28,158 bases of DNA, taken from an uncultured Peptoniphilus sp. (GTDB lineage: Bacteria > Bacillota > Clostridia > Tissierellales > Peptoniphilaceae). Shown one piece after another: positions 7,745 to 16,103 of the stretch. Under the pieces are notes generated by a model, which had not been told where the DNA came from, did not search any database, and was given only the letters and a program-made list of their open reading frames with translations. Each line of letters starts with the position of its first letter. Within the stretch, counting starts at the first letter, position 1. Both the position numbers and the translations under genes were made by a program. The stretch is from the NCBI RefSeq assembly GCF_946998875.1, contig NZ_CAMQAY010000015.1:1-28158 (forward strand), written 5' to 3'.

Positions 7745-8341
7745 TTACATGTTCTTTGAATAGAATTCAACGATTAATTGGTCTTCAATTTCTATTGGAA
7801 CATCTTCTCTATTTGGTAGAGATACTAAAGTTGCTTTAAAGTCATCATCCTTAGAAATGTAAGGGTAGTTTACAACAATATTAGTGTTGTAATTTTCTTT
7901 AAATAGATCAACTTTTCTTCCTTTAGCAGACAATGCAATTACATCACCAGCTTCACATCTGTAAGATGGAATATTAACTTTCTTTCCATTTACAGTTAAG
8001 TGACCATGAGTAACCATTTGTCTTGCTTGTCTAATTGAAGATGCATAGCCCATTCTGTAACATAAACTGTCAAGTCTTCTTTCAAGGAATGTTACAAGGT
8101 TAGGACCAGTTTGTCCTGGTGTTCTTTGAGCTTCTTTAAATAGATTAACAAATTGTCTTTCAAGTACACCATAGTATGCTCTTAATCTTTGTTTTTCTAA
8201 AAGTTGCTTACCGTATTCAGTAAGTTTTTTATCGCTTCTTGCAGTACCTCTTGTAGCTCTTTTCATAGCCTTTGGGTGACCGCATACATTTAGTCCAAGT
8301 CTTCTTGATTGCTTGAACTTTGGATCCATCATTTTTGCCAT
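7745..8341 (-). CDS. rpsD: 30S ribosomal protein S4 (uS4)
   Basis: The protein has 198 residues. The N-terminal domain begins MAKMMDPKFKQSRRLGLNVC and lacks the four-cysteine zinc site of the C+ form, so this is the zinc-free type. The S4 RNA-binding domain lies around 90-150 (RRLDSLCYRMGYASSIRQAR, then HLTVNGKKVNIPSY). S4 nucleates 30S assembly on 16S rRNA and is often an autogenous translational repressor. AGGAG lies 12 bases before the ATG, slightly long. It is a lone gene here, not in the alpha operon with rpoA, as in Bacillus subtilis. It has a strong promoter and a 5' hairpin (described separately). Confidence 0.97.
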   Translation of the reverse strand: MAKMMDPKFKQSRRLGLNVCGHPKAMKRATRGTARSDKKLTEYGKQLLEKQRLRAYYGVLERQFVNLFKEAQRTPGQTGPNLVTFLERRLDSLCYRMGYASSIRQARQMVTHGHLTVNGKKVNIPSYRCEAGDVIALSAKGRKVDLFKENYNTNIVVNYPYISKDDDFKATLVSLPNREDVPIEIEDQLIVEFYSKNM

Positions 8342-8357
8342 TTTTTTATCAAACTCC

Positions 8358-8384
8358 TATAAATTTTCGCCGCGATAATTTATA
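8358..8384 (-). promoter_or_regulatory. 5' UTR hairpin next to the rpsD ribosome binding site
   Basis: On the minus strand TATAAATT (8384-8377) pairs perfectly with AATTTATA (8365-8358), with an inner TCG/CGA pairing above an A-A mismatch. The helix ends at the AGGAG Shine-Dalgarno (8358-8354) and starts only a few bases after the predicted transcription start. It is a candidate site for S4 autoregulation or a stabilising 5' structure. Confidence 0.45.
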
Positions 8385-8394
8385 AGCCGATAGC

Positions 8395-8423
8395 ATTATA
8401 CTAGAAATAGAGCCCTTTGTAAA
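8395..8423 (-). promoter_or_regulatory. Strong sigma-A-type promoter of rpsD
   Basis: Read on the minus strand, TTTACA (8423-8418) and a perfect TATAAT (8400-8395) are separated by exactly 17 bases. Start is expected near 8388. Confidence 0.85.
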
Positions 8424-8513
8424 GAAAAAAATTAAAATGAGAAAACTTTTATGAAGCAACAAGAATATTTTGTCAAGAAAGCCTTCTTTTAATGAAAAAT
8501 TTTGAGTAAATTG

Positions 8514-8522
8514 TGTTATACT
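8514..8522 (+). promoter_or_regulatory. Extended -10 promoter of the carboxyltransferase gene
   Basis: TGT precedes TATACT at 8517-8522, with no clear -35 at the right distance. It is divergent from the rpsD promoter. The stretch between them (8424-8513) shows no further clear signal. Confidence 0.5.
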
Positions 8523-8566
8523 AACATTATAAAAGTAATCTCGGCAATTAATAGTTAGGAGGATTT

Positions 8567-9910
8567 ATGAAAAAAATAGAATTTGTGGATACTATTCTTC
8601 GTGACGCTCATCAATCACTTATGGCAACAAGAATGACTTATAAAGATATGGAACCTGCACTTGATAAGCTTGACAAAGTTGGATACAGGGCTCTTGAGTG
8701 TTGGGGCGGTGCAACTTTCGACTCATGTATTAGATTCTTAGATGAAGATCCATGGGAAAGAATTAGAAATATTAAGTCTCACCTTAAAAACACAAAGACT
8801 CAAATGCTTTTGAGAGGTCAAAACCTTTTGGGCTACAAAAATTATCCGGACGATGTAGTAGAAAAGTTCGTTGAACTTTCTGTTAAAAATGGAGTAGATA
8901 TAATTAGAATTTTTGATGCCTTAAATGATTTAAGAAACATTGAAACTTCACTTAGAGCTGCAAAAAAAGCTGGAGCAGAAGCACAAGTTGCAATTTGCTA
9001 CACAACTTCAGAAGTTCACACAATCGAATACTTTACTGATCTTGCAATAAAAATACAAGAAATGGGCGCTGATTCAGTTGCAGTAAAGGATATGGCAGGA
9101 ATTTTAACTCCACCTGTTTCAAGAGATTTAGTTAGGTCTCTTAGAAAGGCTGTGGACATTCCAATAGAACTTCACACTCACGAAACTACTGGCTGCGGTT
9201 CAATGACTTACCTCAAGGGAGTTGAAGAAGGTGCAGATATTTTAGACACTGCTCTTTCACCATTTTCTGGTGGAACAAGTCAACCTCCAACTGAAACTCT
9301 TGCCATAATCTTAAAGGAAGCTGGCTATAAAGTTGATTTGAATCTTGATATTTTAAATGAACTTGCACCTTACTTCCAAGAAGTTAAAAATAAATATTTA
9401 AACGACGGAACTTTGAGAGTAAAAATGCTTACTGTTGACCCTAAGGGACTTATATATCAAGTACCTGGCGGCATGCTTTCAAACTTGAACTCACAACTTT
9501 CTGCTGCAAAACAAGAGCATCTATTTGATAAGGTTCTTGCAGAAGTACCAAATGTTAGAAGAGATATGGGCTTTCCACCACTTGTTACTCCAATGAGTCA
9601 AATGGTTGGTACTCAAGCCTCCTTTAATGTAATGACAGGCAAGAGATACAAAATGGTTCCAAATGAAATTAAGGATTACCTAAAGGGACTTTATGGAAAG
9701 ACTCCTGTTGAAGTTGATGATGCTTTTAGAAGATCAATTATAGGCGATGCTGAAGTAATTACAGATAGACCTGCAAATCACCTTGAGCCAGCCCTTGATA
9801 AATACAGAGCTGAAGTAGGTGACCTTGCAAGGACTGAAGAAGATGTGCTAACTTATGCATTATTCCCACAAGTTGCAAAGGACTTCTTAGCTAAAAAATA
9901 TAATAAATAA
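8567..9910 (+). CDS. Biotin-dependent carboxyltransferase subunit (oxaloacetate decarboxylase alpha / PycB type), no biotin domain
   Basis: The protein has 447 residues. The N-terminal TIM-barrel of the carboxyltransferase family is clear: DTILRDAHQSLMATRM (8-23) with metal-ligand Asp, CWGGATFD (45-52), LLRGQN, KDMAG with catalytic Lys174, and HTHETTGCG with metal ligands His203 and His205. The C-terminal PYC_OADA-type domain follows (VDPKGLIYQVPGGMLSNL). There is no biotinyl domain (no MKM) at the end, unlike full-length OadA of about 590 residues. It could be the alpha part of a sodium-pumping oxaloacetate or methylmalonyl-CoA decarboxylase, a transcarboxylase 5S-like subunit, or PycB. No partner gene (beta, gamma, biotin carrier) adjoins it, so the exact reaction is undecided. 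TAGGAGG precedes the ATG. Confidence 0.88.
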   Translation: MKKIEFVDTILRDAHQSLMATRMTYKDMEPALDKLDKVGYRALECWGGATFDSCIRFLDEDPWERIRNIKSHLKNTKTQMLLRGQNLLGYKNYPDDVVEKFVELSVKNGVDIIRIFDALNDLRNIETSLRAAKKAGAEAQVAICYTTSEVHTIEYFTDLAIKIQEMGADSVAVKDMAGILTPPVSRDLVRSLRKAVDIPIELHTHETTGCGSMTYLKGVEEGADILDTALSPFSGGTSQPPTETLAIILKEAGYKVDLNLDILNELAPYFQEVKNKYLNDGTLRVKMLTVDPKGLIYQVPGGMLSNLNSQLSAAKQEHLFDKVLAEVPNVRRDMGFPPLVTPMSQMVGTQASFNVMTGKRYKMVPNEIKDYLKGLYGKTPVEVDDAFRRSIIGDAEVITDRPANHLEPALDKYRAEVGDLARTEEDVLTYALFPQVAKDFLAKKYNK

Positions 9911-9916
9911 TTTTTT

Positions 9917-9955
9917 ATACTATTGGAGATTTTATGTCTTCAATAGTATTTTTTT
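9917..9955 (+). terminator. Intrinsic terminator of the carboxyltransferase gene
   Basis: ATACTATTG at 9917-9925 pairs with CAATAGTAT at 9941-9949, extended inward by AGA/TCT. A run of T follows to 9955. Confidence 0.9.
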
Positions 9956-9982
9956 GCAAATAAAAAATTTTTGTTGTATATT
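9954..9982 (+). promoter_or_regulatory. Promoter of the M29 aminopeptidase gene
   Basis: TTGCAA at 9954-9959 and TATATT at 9977-9982 are separated by 17 bases. The -35 begins on the last bases of the preceding terminator's T run. Confidence 0.6.
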
Positions 9983-10020
9983 ATTTTTTGTAACAAAAGA
10001 TAAATGGAAAGGATGATAAA

Positions 10021-11268
10021 ATGGAATACAAAGATTTTCGTGTTGATGATTATATAGAAAAATATGCTGAATTAATTTTAAAAATTGGACTAAAAATAAA
10101 AGAGGGCGATAGACTTGTCATAAGATGTCCCATAGAAGCAAGGGACTTTGCTATAAGATCTACAAAAAAAGCCTATGAACTTGGAGCCTCTGAAGTAGTT
10201 GTAGATTATAGAGACCAAGTGGTTTCCAGATTAAAATACGAAAATGAAAGCCTAGAAATTTTAACTGATGTGCCAAAGCACAAGGTTGACAAGGAAAACT
10301 ACTACATGGAAAAGAAGGCAAAGTACCTTTCTGTAACAGGTTCTGATCCAGACGCCTTTAAGGGCGTGGATTCTGAAAAACTTTTTAAGGCAAATCTTGC
10401 AACATCAAAGGCACTAAAGGATTTCTCTGCAAAGATGATGGCAAACTATGTGTCATGGATAGTTGTGGGAGCAAGTATTCCTTCTTGGGCTACAAAAGTT
10501 TTTCCTGATTTAAGTGAAGATGAAGCTGTGAGAAAATTGTGGTACGAAATCTTTTCTTCAGTTAGACTTTTTGAAGATGACCCAGAAAAGGCACTTGAAG
10601 ACCATGTAAACAACTTAAATAGATATAGCAAATTCTTAAACGAAAATAAATTTGAAAAGCTTAAATACAAATCAGAAAAGGGGACTGACTTAGAAGTTTG
10701 CCTTCCAAAGGGATACATCTTCGCAGGAGCAGGCGATGTAAATAGCGACGGCGAAGAATTTATTGCCAATATGCCTAGTGAAGAAGTTTTTTCTGCCCCA
10801 AGACTTGACGGAGTAAATGGAAAAGTTTATTCAACTATGCCCCTTAATTACAATGGCAATTTAATTGAAGACTTCTATTTAGTTTTTAAAGACGGGGAAG
10901 TAGTTGACTACGATGCAAAAAGTGGAAAAGAATATTTAAAAAATATTATTGAAACTGATGAAGGATCAAAGAGACTTGGAGAAGTTGCCCTTGTGTCCCA
11001 CAACACACCAATTTCCATGAGAAAAGTTTTATTTTACAACACACTTTACGATGAAAATGCATCTTGTCACTTTGCCCTTGGCAAATCCTATCCATCTTGC
11101 ATAGAAGACGGAGAAAAACTTACAATAGAAGAATTAAAAGAAAGAGGCATGAACGATTCCTTAACTCATGTTGACTTTATGGTTGGCGATGCAAGGACGG
11201 AAATAATTGGCATCAAAGAAAATGGGGAAGAAGTACAAATTTTTAAAGATGGAAACTTTGTAATTTAA
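10021..11268 (+). CDS. M29-family metallo-aminopeptidase (AmpS/PepS-like)
   Basis: The protein has 415 residues, the normal length for thermophilic-type M29 aminopeptidases. Conserved blocks and likely metal ligands are in order: MPSEEVFSAP (Glu254/255), LGEVALVS (Glu321), DENASCHFALGKSYP (Glu345, His350), and SLTHVDFMVG (His383, Asp385). These form the dinuclear metal site of the family. It releases N-terminal amino acids from peptides in the cytoplasm; no signal peptide is present. In a peptide-fermenting anaerobe it would feed catabolism (inference). GAAAGGATG precedes the start. It is a single-gene unit with its own promoter and terminator. Confidence 0.93.
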   Translation: MEYKDFRVDDYIEKYAELILKIGLKIKEGDRLVIRCPIEARDFAIRSTKKAYELGASEVVVDYRDQVVSRLKYENESLEILTDVPKHKVDKENYYMEKKAKYLSVTGSDPDAFKGVDSEKLFKANLATSKALKDFSAKMMANYVSWIVVGASIPSWATKVFPDLSEDEAVRKLWYEIFSSVRLFEDDPEKALEDHVNNLNRYSKFLNENKFEKLKYKSEKGTDLEVCLPKGYIFAGAGDVNSDGEEFIANMPSEEVFSAPRLDGVNGKVYSTMPLNYNGNLIEDFYLVFKDGEVVDYDAKSGKEYLKNIIETDEGSKRLGEVALVSHNTPISMRKVLFYNTLYDENASCHFALGKSYPSCIEDGEKLTIEELKERGMNDSLTHVDFMVGDARTEIIGIKENGEEVQIFKDGNFVI

Positions 11269-11280
11269 TAAATATTTTAA

Positions 11281-11309
11281 AGTCAGACTTAGGTCTGGCT
11301 ATTTATTTT
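11281..11309 (+). terminator. Intrinsic terminator of the aminopeptidase gene
   Basis: AGTCAGAC at 11281-11288 pairs with GTCTGGCT at 11293-11300 (one T-G pair) around TTAG. A T-rich tail follows, interrupted by A, so efficiency may be moderate. Confidence 0.75.
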
Positions 11310-11317
11310 GCAAACGA

Positions 11318-11346
11318 TTGATTAAAGAGATTAAAATTCTTATAAT
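11318..11346 (+). promoter_or_regulatory. Promoter of the comM-dprA-topA-pilus operon
   Basis: TTGATT at 11318-11323 and a perfect TATAAT at 11341-11346 are separated by 17 bases. Start is expected near 11353, about 43 bases before comM. No other strong promoter or terminator is apparent until 22115, so it may drive nine genes. Confidence 0.7.
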
Positions 11347-11395
11347 ATAATTAAGAATAATATTATGAGATTTTTAAAATAGATGAGGAGGAATT

Positions 11396-12916
11396 ATGTA
11401 CTCTTGCACAAAAACCTGCACCTTAACTGGACTTAATGGCTATCCAGTAGATGTTGAAGTTGACCTTTCAAATGGAATGCCAAAAATTATACTAGTTGGA
11501 CTTGCAGACACTGCAGTTAAAGAATCGACGGAAAGAGTAAAATCGGCTATAAAAAATTCTGGCTTCGACTTTCCAAAAAAGAGAATTACCATAAATTTAG
11601 CTCCTGCCAATTTGAGAAAGGATGGCACCCAACTTGACCTTGCCATAGCAGTGAGCCTTTTGAGCTGCGATGAAAGTTTGGAACTTGACTACAGTCCCTA
11701 TACATATATGGGCGAGCTTGCCCTTGACGGCAAGGTAAATAAAATTCAAGGTGCTCTTCCTATGGTAATATCCATGCGTGAAAAGGGCTATAGAAAATTT
11801 ATTGTGCCATACGAAAACAGAAAGGAATGTGCCATAGTTAGCGACGTGGAAATTTATCCCGTAAAAACTTTAGAAGAAGTGATTTCTTTTATAAGAGGAG
11901 AAATTCAAATTGAAAGATGTCAGGGAAGCTTCATTAGGGAAAAGGTTTCTTATGATGTAGACTTCTCTGACATAAAGGGACAAGAGAATTTAAAGAGAGC
12001 TCTTGAAATTTCTGCCTGCGCCAAGTCAAATATTTTAATTTTGGGCTCACCTGGTTCTGGAAAGACCATGGCGGCAAAGAGATTTCCAACAATCCTTCCA
12101 GAGCTTGACTTTGAAGAAGCTATTGAAGTGACAAAAATTTATTCCATTTCAGGACTCTTAGACGACAATGCCCTAATAACTAAGCCACCCTTTAGGGCAC
12201 CCCACCACACAGCATCAGCTGTTTCACTAATTGGCGGAGGGCAAATACCAAAGCCAGGAGAAATTTCTCTTGCCAACAAGGGCGTCTTGTTTTTAGATGA
12301 GCTGCCAGAATTTTCAAAATCAGTTTTAGAAGTTTTGCGTCAGCCCATGGAATCCAAGGATATAATAATTTCTCGCGCCAATGCAAGTGTAAGGTATCCT
12401 GCGGACTTCCAACTTATAGTTGCCCTTAATCCTTGCCCTTGTGGCTACCACAATTCAAAGACTCACGAGTGCAACTGCTCCCCTTATGAAATTCAAAGGT
12501 ATCTTTCAAGAATTTCTCATCCACTTTTAGATAGGATTGACATTCACTTGGAAGTACCTGAAGTTAATTACAAGGAAATTTCCTCTGAAAGGTCTGGAGA
12601 AAGCTCTGAAGTCATAAGGGAAAGGGTAAAAAATGTTAGAGAAGTTCAAAAAGATAGATTTAAAGATGAAATTTTTAAATACAATTCAGAAATTCCTGAG
12701 AAAAAGTTAAAAAAATATTGTGCACTTGATGCTAACTCTGAAAAAATTTTGGAGCTTGCCTTTAGAAAATATGGCATGAGCGCCAGGACTTATAATAAAA
12801 TTTTAAAAATCGCAAGGACTATTGCAGACATGGATGGCTGCGAAAATATTAAAGAAGACCATGTCTTGGAAAGCATTCAATATAGGACCATGGACAAAAA
12901 GTTTTGGGGTAATTAA
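11396..12916 (+). CDS. comM: ComM/YifB-family AAA+ ATPase (Mg-chelatase-like)
   Basis: The protein has 506 residues, the usual family length. The N-terminal Lon-protease-like ChlI domain covers about 1-170 (LVGLADTAVKESTERV; INLAPANLRKDGTQLDLAIA). The AAA+ core follows, with Walker A GSPGSGKT (217-224), Walker B VLFLDE (297-302) and the AP-rich FRAPHHTASAVSLIGGG. A CPCG...CNC cysteine cluster lies at 347-361. The C-terminal domain ends the protein. In transformable Gram-negative bacteria ComM is a hexameric branch-migration helicase that extends recombination of taken-up DNA; the role in Firmicutes is less studied. GAGGAGGAATT precedes the ATG. It is directly followed by dprA with no gap, which supports the DNA-uptake interpretation. 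Confidence 0.93.
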   Translation: MYSCTKTCTLTGLNGYPVDVEVDLSNGMPKIILVGLADTAVKESTERVKSAIKNSGFDFPKKRITINLAPANLRKDGTQLDLAIAVSLLSCDESLELDYSPYTYMGELALDGKVNKIQGALPMVISMREKGYRKFIVPYENRKECAIVSDVEIYPVKTLEEVISFIRGEIQIERCQGSFIREKVSYDVDFSDIKGQENLKRALEISACAKSNILILGSPGSGKTMAAKRFPTILPELDFEEAIEVTKIYSISGLLDDNALITKPPFRAPHHTASAVSLIGGGQIPKPGEISLANKGVLFLDELPEFSKSVLEVLRQPMESKDIIISRANASVRYPADFQLIVALNPCPCGYHNSKTHECNCSPYEIQRYLSRISHPLLDRIDIHLEVPEVNYKEISSERSGESSEVIRERVKNVREVQKDRFKDEIFKYNSEIPEKKLKKYCALDANSEKILELAFRKYGMSARTYNKILKIARTIADMDGCENIKEDHVLESIQYRTMDKKFWGN

Positions 12917-13996
12917 ATGAAGGAAAGAGACTTACTAATTTTTTTAAATGGAATAAATTTTTCCAGCGAAAACTCCCTTAAAATTTTAAATTATCTTTTG
13001 GACAAAAATATTCCCCTAGAGGATTTTGATAAGCTAGATTATTTGGAAGAACATATCTTGTCAAAGAGAAGTTACGACAGATTAAGGGAAAAGTCACCAG
13101 ATTTTCAACTAATAATTGAAAAAATCAATGAAAAAATTACTTCAATGGGAGTGAAAATCATTACAATTTTAGATGATGAATATCCAGAGTCACTTAGATT
13201 CATTGAGGACCCGCCATCTCTTTTGTATGTAAAAGGCGACTTAAATATTTACAATCCCATTGCCTTTGTTGGTGCCAGGAGTCACTCTTCCTATGGCAAT
13301 ATGGCTGTAAATAAAATAATTGATGCCATAAGTTCCTTTGACTTCACTATTGTCAGTGGCATGGCTTATGGAATTGATTCTCTTTCCCACAAGAGGGCTC
13401 TTTTTAATAATTTAAACACAATTGCAGTTTTAGGAACAGGCATTGATGTAATTTATCCAAAGTCAAATAAGGCACTCTATGAAGAAATTTCAAATAAGGG
13501 TGCTATCATAAGCGAGTTTCCCCTTGGGACTGGTGCAAACAAGTTTACCTTTCCCATGAGAAATAGAATTATTTCTGGTCTTTCAAAGGTCGTTGTCGTA
13601 GTTGAAGCAAAAGACAAAAGCGGAAGTTTAATCACAGCAAGGCTTGCTGCAGAACAGGGCAAGGAAGTTTTTGCAGTGCCAGGCAACATTACGTCCATTT
13701 ATTCTGTTGGGACCAATAAATTAATTAGAGACGGAGCCATTCCTCTTGTTGAAGTAAAAGATATTTTTGATTATTATAAAGAGCTTTCTAAAAATAAAGT
13801 TTCTGAAGAGAAAATACAAATGAATGCAGAGGAACTTTTAGTCTACAATTTGATAGAAAAGGGAATAAATAACACCAATGATATTTGCAATAATTTAAAT
13901 AATGAGGTATTTTATATAAATAAGATATTGACGAAGTTGGAACTTAAGGGAATTATTGAAAGAATTTCTATGAATGAATTTCAAATTTTAAAATAG
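12917..13996 (+). CDS. dprA: DNA-processing protein DprA (Smf)
   Basis: The protein has 359 residues. A short helical N-terminal region with a SAM-like character comes first. The Rossmann-type domain follows, with GAR at 119-121, VSGMAYGID at 146-154, LGTGIDVIYP at 172-181 and FPMRNRIISGLS at 212-223, all family signatures. A C-terminal winged-helix domain (about 290-359) follows. DprA binds incoming single-stranded DNA and loads RecA during natural transformation. The ATG begins the base after the comM stop, and the only upstream purine-rich site is GGGG inside the end of comM, so translation is probably coupled to comM. Confidence 0.95.
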   Translation: MKERDLLIFLNGINFSSENSLKILNYLLDKNIPLEDFDKLDYLEEHILSKRSYDRLREKSPDFQLIIEKINEKITSMGVKIITILDDEYPESLRFIEDPPSLLYVKGDLNIYNPIAFVGARSHSSYGNMAVNKIIDAISSFDFTIVSGMAYGIDSLSHKRALFNNLNTIAVLGTGIDVIYPKSNKALYEEISNKGAIISEFPLGTGANKFTFPMRNRIISGLSKVVVVVEAKDKSGSLITARLAAEQGKEVFAVPGNITSIYSVGTNKLIRDGAIPLVEVKDIFDYYKELSKNKVSEEKIQMNAEELLVYNLIEKGINNTNDICNNLNNEVFYINKILTKLELKGIIERISMNEFQILK

Positions 13997-14021
13997 ATTT
14001 TAGGAAGAAGGAGATGGTATT

Positions 14022-16103
14022 TTGGCAAAAAATCTTGTAATAGTGGAGTCGCCAACTAAGGCTAAGACAATAAAAAAGATGCTTGGCACGAATTACAATG
14101 TAATTGCTTCTGTTGGTCATGTTAGAGACCTACCAAAATCAAAACTTGGCATTGATATAGAAAAAGATTTTGAACCCCAGTATATGAATATATATGGCAA
14201 GGGACCTCTTATTAATGAGATTAAGGCTGAGGCTAAGAAAGCTGACAAAATTATTCTTGCAACCGACCCCGATAGGGAGGGAGAGGCAATTTCTTGGCAC
14301 CTTTCATATATTTTGGGTATGGATCCAGAGGATAAAAACAGAGTTACTTTTAACGAGATTACAAAAGATACAGTTAAAAGAGAAATTAAAAATCCAAGAA
14401 CAATTGATATGGACCTTGTTGATGCACAACAAGCCAGGCGTGAACTAGATAGGCTTGCTGGCTATAAAATTTCTCCACTATTGTGGAAAAAAGTTAAGGC
14501 TGGTCTTTCTGCTGGTCGTGTTCAATCTGCTGTTTTAAAATTAATTTGCGACAGAGAAGAGGAGATAAATAATTTTATCCCTGAAGAGTATTGGACTATT
14601 CAAGCAGACTTGCGTGCAGGAAGACGAAAACTTTTAGCTGATTATTATGGAGTTAAAGAGAAGAGCAAGGCAAAAAAAGTTGAACTAAAGTCAGAGACAG
14701 ATGCAGACAAGGTTCTAAAAAATATTGATAGAGATAAATTTCTTGTTGATTCTGTGAAAAAAGGCAAGAGAGCAAGAAAGTCACCTCTACCTTTTACAAC
14801 TTCAACTATGCAACAAGAAGCTTCAAGGAGAATAAATTTTTCAACAAAGAAGACTATGATGGTTGCTCAAAGTCTTTACGAAGGCATAAAACTTCCAAAG
14901 GTAGGCTCTGTAGGTCTTATAACATATATGAGAACTGACTCTACAAGAATTTCTGCTGAAGCGCAAAATGCCTGTCTCAATTTTATAGAAAAAAATTATG
15001 GCGAAAATTATATAGGAAAGAAAAGAGCAGCCAGCAAGAAGAAAAATGAAGGCGTGCAAGATGCTCACGAATCCATTAGACCAACTGATGTTACAAGAAC
15101 TCCATATTCAATAAAGGATTCACTTTCAAGGGATGAGTTTAAGCTCTATTCACTTATATGGAATAGATTTGTGGCATCTCTAATGGCAGATGCAATTTAT
15201 GACACAATTTCTGCTGACATTTTGTCAAAAAAGGAACTTTTTAGAGTTTCAGGCTCCATGCTAGCCTTTGATGGATTTTTAAGAGTTTATGATTATTCTA
15301 ATGAAAAAAATACTGAACTCCCACCACTTGAAGAGGGACAAATTTTAAAATTAAAGGAAATAAATAAGGAACAACACTTTACAAATCCACCTCCAAGATA
15401 TAACGAAGCTTCACTTATAAAAGAGCTTGAAGCCTTGGGCGTTGGTAGACCATCCACTTATGCGCCAACTATTTCAACTCTTCAAAGTAGGTATTATGTA
15501 GTTCTTGAAGAGAAAAAATTTGTGCCAACTGAACTGGGACAAACCGTAAATGAAATTTTAGTGGAAAATTTTGACAACTTAGTTGACAAAAAATTTACTG
15601 CGCAAATGGAATTTGAATTAGATGAAATTGCTGCAGGCAAAAAACCTTGGAAGGAACTTGTGAGAGATTTTTATGGAGACCTCAAGAAAGATTTGGACAA
15701 GGCCTATGAAAATATAGAAAAGGTTCAAATAGAAGATCCAGTCACTGATGTCATCTGCGACAAGTGTGGAAGGAACATGGTTATTAAAATGGGAAGATAT
15801 GGAAAGTTTTTAGCTTGTCCAGGTTTTCCTGATTGTAGAAATACAAAACCTCTTGTAGAAAAAATTGGCGTAAAATGTCCAAAGTGTGGCAAGGGAGAAA
15901 TTGTAGTCAAGAGAAGTAAAAAGGGCAGAATTTTTTATGGCTGCGACTCTTATCCTAAGTGCGAATTTGTTTCTTGGAACAAGCCAATTAATGAAAAATG
16001 TCCAAAGTGCAAAAGTATTTTGACAGAAATGAAGTCTAAGGGTAAAAAAATTATAAAGTGTAGCAATGACAAATGCGATTACAGGAGAGAGGAAAGTGAA
16101 TAA
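14022..16103 (+). CDS. topA: DNA topoisomerase I (type IA)
   Basis: The protein has 693 residues. The TOPRIM domain is at the start (VIVESPTKAKTI with Glu9; ATDPDREGE at 80-88). The active-site tyrosine is Tyr302 in GLITYMRTDSTRIS. Three C-terminal four-cysteine zinc fingers (from about residue 578) end the protein, each CxxC plus a second Cys pair, as in clostridial TopA. It relaxes negative supercoils by single-strand passage. The start is TTG 14022, chosen because AAGGAGATGG lies at the right distance and MAKNLVIVESPTKAKTI is the family N-terminus. The order dprA-topA is common in Firmicutes; in many of these codY or xerC follows, whereas here pilus genes follow. Confidence 0.97.
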   Translation: MAKNLVIVESPTKAKTIKKMLGTNYNVIASVGHVRDLPKSKLGIDIEKDFEPQYMNIYGKGPLINEIKAEAKKADKIILATDPDREGEAISWHLSYILGMDPEDKNRVTFNEITKDTVKREIKNPRTIDMDLVDAQQARRELDRLAGYKISPLLWKKVKAGLSAGRVQSAVLKLICDREEEINNFIPEEYWTIQADLRAGRRKLLADYYGVKEKSKAKKVELKSETDADKVLKNIDRDKFLVDSVKKGKRARKSPLPFTTSTMQQEASRRINFSTKKTMMVAQSLYEGIKLPKVGSVGLITYMRTDSTRISAEAQNACLNFIEKNYGENYIGKKRAASKKKNEGVQDAHESIRPTDVTRTPYSIKDSLSRDEFKLYSLIWNRFVASLMADAIYDTISADILSKKELFRVSGSMLAFDGFLRVYDYSNEKNTELPPLEEGQILKLKEINKEQHFTNPPPRYNEASLIKELEALGVGRPSTYAPTISTLQSRYYVVLEEKKFVPTELGQTVNEILVENFDNLVDKKFTAQMEFELDEIAAGKKPWKELVRDFYGDLKKDLDKAYENIEKVQIEDPVTDVICDKCGRNMVIKMGRYGKFLACPGFPDCRNTKPLVEKIGVKCPKCGKGEIVVKRSKKGRIFYGCDSYPKCEFVSWNKPINEKCPKCKSILTEMKSKGKKIIKCSNDKCDYRREESE

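Noticed and set aside
8454..8485. Possible Rex- or other palindromic operator between rpsD and the carboxyltransferase gene
   Set aside because: The ACAA...TTGT arms are there but the inner bases do not match and the region is AT-rich, so it is not better than chance.
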